Shown here piece after piece: positions 58,224 through 64,000 of a DNA stretch of 64,000 nucleotides. A program made the translations under genes and the position numbers. Positions within the stretch are counted from its first letter, which is position 1, and the number at the start of each line of letters is the position of its first letter. The DNA lies in assembly GCA_027603065.1 (NCBI GenBank), contig JADGJP010000004.1, positions 372,001 to 436,000 on the forward strand. The letters run 5' to 3'. The stretch comes from Geranomyces variabilis (taxonomy: Eukaryota; Chytridiomycota; Chytridiomycetes; Spizellomycetales; Powellomycetaceae). The notes under the pieces were generated by a model. The model saw only the letters and a program-made list of their open reading frames with translations. It was not told the origin of the DNA and made no database searches.

Positions 58224-61200
58224 ATGGCCTCGCTGGACTATCTGAGCATTGGATGTAATAGAGTCAGCCAGGCAACGGACTGCGACTCGGACGGTCTCAT
58301 CGCTTACGCGGCCAACCGACTCATTGCGCTCTACAGACCGCAGGTATAAACATTAGCTAGGGCCGGTCCCTCGCGCGTGCTATATTATTTGAATGTTGTT
58401 TTGACCCAGCTTTGCGTAGGACCCTTCGTCTCGCGGAGCAATATGTACATTGGAGGGACATGCTGACAGGGTCAACTGCCTCCGCTACCTTCGCAGAGGT
58501 GTGCGACCCTGACCGCTTGTTTTGCCTGAACGGATGGTCAATTTAACAAAAGCCGACAGGGCTAGGATGGCAACAGCGAGACGTAGGTCTTGTTTCTGGA
58601 TCTGCTGACAACACCTTGAGAATCTGGAAAAAGTGTGGACCGCGAAAGGTGGAAAAGATGCCAGCAGCCGTTGCTTACCGCCGGCTCTTTGCTTACCGAC
58701 GTCGAATTATTCCAGGAATGGACTTGTTCTGCCATCCTTCGCGGACACACCGCGGGCGTGTCCTGCCTGGGCGCATCGAGCGGTCGCGAAATCCCTGGCG
58801 ACACAGACCTAATCGCATCAGCCGCGTCAGATGGCACTATCCGGATATGGGAGTGCAAGGAAAACGAGGAAGGCATCGAAGATACCGTCAACTGCATTCA
58901 GGTGCTGTCCATAGGCGCAAAGTATCCACTTTGTTTGGCATTGGGATTTCTACCTGGAATGTCTGGTGCGTGACGCCACGATTGTGGTGCTCAACAACGA
59001 CAGGTCTCTAACTCTGTGGACCCTGCAGTTCCCGTGTTGATCAGTGGTGGAACCGACAATAAACTCACTGTGTTCACGTCTACTGACGCCAAGGTAGTGT
59101 TGCCGCGAGGCTCTTTGCTTGCGCACGTTGACATTGATCTGACCATGCCCAGTTTGCCAAAGCTGCCGTCCTACAAGGACATTCAGACTGGATTCGGTCC
59201 GTTGAAATTGCAACATACACATCCGACGTTGTCGATGAAAATCAACATTTCCGGGAAGGCGATCTGATGGTCGCGAGTGCGTCCCAAGACAAGTATATTC
59301 GAATTTGGAAAATCTCCAAAGCATCCGACAACGCCGGAAAACCTGCAGCAGATGACTTTAATGCACAAATGATGAGCGCCCTGGCAGAAGCCGGATTGTA
59401 AGAATCTTTGAGTTTTGCGAAGTTCACGCTCTGATACTGATATTCGCATTGTGCAGAGACGAAGGCGCTATGCAATTGAGCACAAAGGCACATCTCATGG
59501 AAGTACAAGCTGCTTCGAGGTAGGCAAAATCTGGCCTGATATTCTTTCTCTTCGAGTCTGGCTAAGCGATGATCTTTCTAGCAAGCACACCTATTCTGTT
59601 CTGTTTGACGCTCTGCTCATGGCGCACGACGATTGGGTACACAGTGCCAATTGGCAGCCAGCCGTTGTGAATGGTTTGTCGCGCCGTCTCTACCTTGTTT
59701 GAACTTAAGGTCGACAACTGATCAGCGACATTTATTCCGTCCCATTGTAGTCTCCACACAAAGTTACACTCAGCCAATGAGCCTGGTATCGGCATCTGCT
59801 GACAAGTCGATCATGATATGGAGACCAGATTCAGCGAGCGAAGCTTGGGTCAATCAGGTTCGTAATATCTCCTCCTTCGATCGCTAGTCGCGTCTCATCT
59901 CTAATAAGGTCATCTTCATTTAGGTCCGTCTTGGGGAAATCGGCGGCAGCACGCTCGGGTATTATGGCGCTCGTTTTTCCCCGGACGGGCAGTTTGTAAT
60001 AGCCAACGGATACAATGGGGCCATAAACGTTTGGTCCCAAACAAGTGCAACCGGTGAGTTTTGTGCACATCGTCACGCGACAGAGTCTCTCATGTCTAAG
60101 AATTCAAATACCAGAATGGAGTCCGCGTGTCGCACTGTCGGGCCACACAGCGCCAGCAAAGGACCTTCAATGGGAACCTTCTGGCAAGTTTCTAATTACA
60201 ACAAGGTGAGTCGGTTTCGTGATGAAGGCCGTAGGCAGGAACACCTCTGCTAGATATATCCCTCTGCTGACCTCTTTGCTATGAACAGCCTCGATCAGAC
60301 TACACGACTTGCGGCGCCATGGAATAGGGACGGCCTGACCACGTGGCATGAAATCGCACGCCCACAAATACATGGTTACGACCTGCAATGTTTGACCCTT
60401 GTGCATAGCTATGGGTTCGTATGCGGAGCCGATGAAAAAATCCTTCGGGTGTTTGAAGCTCCCCGGACATTTGTCCAGTCACTAGCGAGCTTGACGAAGG
60501 AGGCAGAAGATGCCGAGGTCATCGCTAAAAGGCCGGTTGGTGCAAGTGTTCCCGCATTGGGATTGTCCAATAAAGCAGTATTTGAAGGTGAGAGGATGCT
60601 GGCTTTCGGTCGCAGTTCATCCATCGGCCGTCGCCTGACCACAGCTCAATAGGCGACATTGATAAGGATGCGACAACGCATGACGTTCGAAATCTGTCAG
60701 CCTACACCGCGGTCGCCAGCACACCAACGTCCTTCCTTGATACCCTTCAGCACCCGCCTTTCGAGCAGCATCTTTTGCAGCATACGCTTTGGCCAGAAGT
60801 CAACAAGCTGTACGGTCACGGGTACGAGATCGTTAGTGTGGCTGCCAGTCACAACGGGCGATTCGTAGCATCAGCTTGCAAGGTGATCATCGGGGTCCAT
60901 GCCAAATGTTAAAAAACTTGCGCTTACTGGCTGGGTTACTTTGTATTGCAGGCTGCGAAGGCCGAGCATGCATCCGTGCGCCTCTGGTCAACCGAGACTT
61001 GGAAAGAAGTCTCGGCACCGCTTGCGGCTCACAGTTTGACGGTCACTAGTATTCGCTTTTCCCCGGATGATCGGTATCTTCTCACAGTGGGCCGCGATCG
61101 CGGTTGGGCGTTGTTCCAGGTTACTGAAGATGGACAGAGCTACGAGCTCTATACGTCAAATCCCAAAGCGCACGCGAGGATTATATGGGACGGCGCATGG

Positions 61201-61733
61201 ACACACGATGGCCGCATTTTTGCGACAGGATCTCGTGACAAGACGATTAAGTTTTGGACCTTTGAGGCAACTGGAGGGGTTTCGAAAAACGTGTTGACAA
61301 TGAAATTTGATGAAAGCGTGACTGCTCTGGACTTTGCCCCAAAATTGATTCACAAACGGTATAGCAGTCTTTGCATCATAGCCTCCTTCTTACTTGCTCA
61401 CCACCTTTTTCCTCGTTGCTAGATATACCCTGGCCGTGGGGCTGGAAAACGGCGACATTCAGGTTCACGCGATCGATGGCACCGACGGCACAGTCACATG
61501 TGCGCATTCCACGAACCTTCCGTAAGCTACCGGCATCTTTTCCAGTGTTGAGAATGCGCCACTCATAGACTGACTCTCTTTATTAGAAACGCACACGTCG
61601 CCACCATCAATTCGTTAGTCTGGAGGCCCCGCCCACATAATATAGATAGTGCAGGCCTACCGACCTTGCAACTAGGAAGCTGCAGCGACGACAACTCTGT
61701 CCGCCTGTTTACTGTAGCATTTCCAGAGAATTA
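58224..61733 (+). CDS. ELP2: Elongator complex subunit 2 (ELP2), WD40
   Basis: A double beta-propeller scaffold of the Elongator complex, which makes the mcm5-type side chain on wobble uridine of tRNAs. About twelve exons run from the ATG at 58224 to the TAG ending at 61733. The first exon encodes [20 protein letters not shown]. Successive WD repeats include [96 protein letters not shown] and [19 protein letters not shown]. The block [20 protein letters not shown] followed by [20 protein letters not shown] is diagnostic. C-terminal end: [17 protein letters not shown]. Small exon limits between 58350 and 60000 were not all fixed. Confidence 0.93.
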
Positions 61734-61774
61734 GACTGCCCGACAGGCTCTTACATAGAGATTGGACACTTCGC

Positions 61775-62212
61775 CAAGGTACCTATGCGAGGTCGGGCTG
61801 TTTGCCGAGCATCAGGTGTTTGTATTCGGACGTCGAAAATCCCAAGTCTTGAAGGAACGAGTCGAGTACCTTGTTCCACAGTCGCGGCGACTGTTTTAGG
61901 CCGTATAACGAACGGCGTAGGCGGACGACCTGGTCGTCTATGCCTTTCGGGAGCTGCATCCAGATCTCTACGTCGAGATCTCCGTTTAGGAATGCAGTTT
62001 AACGTCCATCTGATGGACGTACATGTCGAGTTTGGTGGCTAGCGCAAGTAGTACCCGTAAGGTGTTAAACTTGACGACGGATGCGTATGTTTCGTTGAAG
62101 TCGATGCCTTCGCGTTGAATAAAGCCGCGTGCAACCGTGACTAAACTTGAACGCGCTTTGAACTTCTTAATCGTGCCGTCGCTCATGCAGCGCACTCGCC
62201 GCACAGCACCCA
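61775..62212 (-). mobile_element. Ty1/Copia reverse-transcriptase fossil (fragment)
   Basis: The minus strand encodes part of a Copia (RVT_2) reverse transcriptase, including KARSSLVTVARGFIQREGID, VVKFNTLRVLLALATKLDMY and, further on, LRRSLYGLKQSP. It is a broken fragment of the pol region only. No LTRs, gag, protease, integrase or RNase H are seen in the window. The sequence is still easy to recognise, so the copy is probably not ancient. It ends where the 5' flank of the Fanzor-like gene begins. Confidence 0.85.
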
Positions 62213-62380
62213 ACCATTCCCTCTTTTCCCACGCAGACATCTCTTTTTCTTGTGTCGGCCTCCTCTGCGTGCCTTTGCCGCAGCATTTTGACTGTGCTGC
62301 TCTAAGGTAATTGTTCATACTGAGGGTCATGCAGCGCACTCCGCGCACAGCAGTGCCTAACCATTCCCTCCTTTCCTTCC
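62184..62380. repeat. Pair of ~47-53-bp direct repeats upstream of the last gene
   Basis: 62184-62230 and 62328-62380 share CATGCAGCGCACT, then (C/G)CGCACAGCA, and CCAACCATTCCCTC or CTAACCATTCCCTC. They are imperfect and about 145 bp apart. The first overlaps the Copia fragment; the second lies 40 bp before the ATG at 62420. A local duplication. Confidence 0.7.
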
Positions 62381-62419
62381 TACACAGTGCAAATTGCAAG
62401 CTTTTGATGCTCCACAGCC

Positions 62420-64000
62420 ATGTCTCGTCGCCGCCGCCGCTCAGTTAACCTACAATCTCTTCCACGGACGCCACCTCTCGGGTCGCCGCCGCCCAGCAAG
62501 CGTCAACGTTGGAATGAGGAGGCCGCTCGCCATGCTGCAATCTTTGTAGGAGACGCCGGCGCACAGCTGGACGAGGTTGAGGTGGACGCTGGCGCACAGC
62601 TGGACGAAGTTGAGGTGGATGCTCACGCAATGGAGCTGGACGAGGTGGATGCTCACGCAATGGAGCTGGACGAGGTGGACGCCGGCGCAATGCAGCTGGA
62701 CGAGGTGGACGCCGGCGCAATGCAGCTGGACGAGGTTGAGGTGGATGCTCACGCAACGGAGCTGGACGAGGTTGAGGTGGATGCTCACGCAATGGAGCTG
62801 GACGAGGTGGACGCTGGCGCAATGCAGCTGGACGAGACTGAGGTGGACGCCCACAACAGCTTGCGATGGCGTGCACCTCAGAGGTGGGCCAATTCACATG
62901 GCCCTCCACCGCCGCCACCCAAGCGCTCGCTGCCCAGCAACTACGTGTGCGTGAAAGCCCGTTTCGGTTCGATCATCCACCACGACAACAAGGCCAATGA
63001 GGTGGCAAGACTTAACGTCTTTTTGCGCCACATGCATCTTATAACCCAACGGGCATCATGGATAATAAAACTGTGGTACGCCAATATGCCACACCCGCAG
63101 GTATGTGCTGCTGATTCAATTCAAAGCATTATTATCCGTCATATATTGACTTCTATCTTTTTTTTTTCTTTAAAGCGTGCACAGATTTTGACAGACAACG
63201 ACGTCAAACATCTGCTGGACGCCCTCAACTACGGTGAAATCGCTTGCGGCGGCATCTTTCAAGCCACACTGCATGATTATGACACCAATGTTGAGAATCT
63301 GACGGCGGTATCACAAGGCCCAGGGTGTGGACGTGGCTATCTGCAAAATACGATTGCCTACACTGCTACCAGCTTGGTTACAAACCTTGAGGTCAACGTG
63401 TCCGTCAACTTCATGAAGAAGTTGCGCCAATACGTCGAGCGCAAGTTTCGCATCAAGGTGATCTTACGTTCGTTTAACCACGTTACCGACAAACGCATCC
63501 GCAAGTTCCTGTGTAAACGTCTGCGGCGTCATTTTAACCGGCTGTGGAGGCTGATCACGAACCAGGATGTTCTCGCTGATGGCAAACTACTGGCCTCTGA
63601 ACCAACTTCCGCTTCCGACAGCGTTTTCTTTGATATTTGGGGTGAGATTTTGTGCATCTTGCCAGCTGATCCAAAATCCCTCGAGTTCAATCTCGCATAT
63701 GCGGTGGCGTGCGAACCCGCGAAATACGTCGGCGCATACTGCGCACTTTCTCGCTTGTGGCAAGCGGCGCAATTTCCGGCCCTCTTTTCGGCTATCCCTG
63801 TTCGAACCAGCCATGTTCAATCGTATATTCCCATTGACACGAAAACGCTCCTCGATGTTATAACTTGCCCACCTGGTGGTTCAAAGCTATGGCACTCAAC
63901 TCTCGAGCAAAAGCTGAGATATTGGAACATGCTTTGCGACGTCAACCACAAGTCGTTCCGAGGTCGCGGAAATTACAAGTTTTCAGGTACAGTATTGTAA
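62420..64000 (+). CDS. Fanzor-like (eukaryotic TnpB relative) protein, N-terminal half, cut by window end
   Basis: Candidate RNA-guided nuclease of the Fanzor family. The open frame runs from the ATG at 62420 to the window edge. A 75-bp intron (63101-63175, GTATGT..AAAG, polypyrimidine tract) lies in phase 0 and happens to lack stops. The N-terminus is basic (MSRRRRRS, PPSKRQRWNEE; NLS-like), then acidic tandem repeats. The body resembles the helical half of Fanzor proteins: VARLNVFLRHMHLITQRASW, AYTATSLVTNLEVNVSVNF followed by MKKLRQYVERKF, FSAIPVRTSHVQSYIPIDTK and LEQKLRYWNMLCDVN with KSFRGRGNYKF. A donor-like GTACAG follows TTTTCAG at 63987, so the TAA at the edge is probably intronic. The RuvC-like catalytic domain and zinc finger would lie downstream, outside the window. 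Activity cannot be judged. Confidence 0.6.
   Translation: MSRRRRRSVNLQSLPRTPPLGSPPPSKRQRWNEEAARHAAIFVGDAGAQLDEVEVDAGAQLDEVEVDAHAMELDEVDAHAMELDEVDAGAMQLDEVDAGAMQLDEVEVDAHATELDEVEVDAHAMELDEVDAGAMQLDETEVDAHNSLRWRAPQRWANSHGPPPPPPKRSLPSNYVCVKARFGSIIHHDNKANEVARLNVFLRHMHLITQRASWIIKLWYANMPHPQVCAADSIQSIIIRHILTSIFFFSLKRAQILTDNDVKHLLDALNYGEIACGGIFQATLHDYDTNVENLTAVSQGPGCGRGYLQNTIAYTATSLVTNLEVNVSVNFMKKLRQYVERKFRIKVILRSFNHVTDKRIRKFLCKRLRRHFNRLWRLITNQDVLADGKLLASEPTSASDSVFFDIWGEILCILPADPKSLEFNLAYAVACEPAKYVGAYCALSRLWQAAQFPALFSAIPVRTSHVQSYIPIDTKTLLDVITCPPGGSKLWHSTLEQKLRYWNMLCDVNHKSFRGRGNYKFSGTVL
62565..62850. repeat. Acidic coding tandem repeat (LDEVEVDA / MELDEVDA)
   Basis: About ten copies of a 24- or 30-bp unit such as GCTGGACGAGGTGGATGCTC, encoding (A)xxLDEV(EV)DAxA. 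Units with and without the EV pair alternate, and identical neighbours suggest recent duplication. In frame in the Fanzor-like gene. Confidence 0.9.

Noticed and set aside
62445-62918. Long minus-strand frames of 134-157 codons
   Set aside because: Antisense shadow of the acidic tandem repeat in the Fanzor-like gene.
1-64000. CRISPR array, rRNA genes, or bacterial operons
   Set aside because: No regularly spaced repeats with unique spacers and no rRNA core sequence; gene structure with spliceosomal introns rules out a prokaryotic origin.

Overview
The window looks like nuclear DNA of a zoosporic (chytrid-type) fungus. Genes are split by many short introns, mostly 60-95 bp with GT..AG ends, lie close together, and are often divergently paired across 100-400 bp. 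The content is fungal or opisthokont: Mrp51, alpha-MPP, Ric8, Dopey, FIBP, Elongator Elp2, and a catalase-peroxidase with a signal peptide. A near full-length WDR92/DNAAF10 homologue, needed to assemble axonemal dynein, argues for a flagellated life stage. Exon maps were made by hand from splice motifs, codon phase and family similarity. No search was run.

Left part (1-18.4 kb): a four-helix membrane protein; a repeat-rich spacer; a kinesin with a cysteine-cluster tail, head to head with a UBE3D-like HECT_2 E3 ligase; alpha-MPP head to head with WDR92; a membrane protein resembling the DUF457/YdjM putative hydrolases; a tRNA-like SINE candidate in a 1.5-kb spacer; and a CBM21 glycogen-targeting subunit of PP1.

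Middle (18.4-34.4 kb): an SLC13/Pho91-type anion transporter is split by about 5.8 kb of foreign-looking DNA. That DNA holds, on the opposite strand, a 945-aa protein with a predicted signal peptide, an acidic linker, a CxC-like cysteine cluster, about 15 PPVAA repeats and five GATA-like fingers. A 50-bp perfect palindrome lies in the same block. Beyond it is a predicted receptor whose 5'-nucleotidase ectodomain has lost every metal-site motif, and then a secreted KatG.

Right part (34.4-64 kb): FIBP and RIC8 (head to head), a GNAT acetyltransferase, a Cache/HAMP sensor with no output domain, the ribosome-biogenesis helicase DHX37/Dhr1, a cysteine-rich membrane protein with a duplicated TATA promoter, the large trafficking protein Dopey, and MRP51 head to head with ELP2. 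The right end holds a broken Copia fragment and the N-terminal half of a gene that resembles Fanzor RNA-guided nucleases. It is cut by the window edge before its catalytic domain.

The best leads are the Fanzor-like gene, the pseudo-nucleotidase receptor, the split transporter with its nested zinc-finger gene, and the sensor that lacks an effector.
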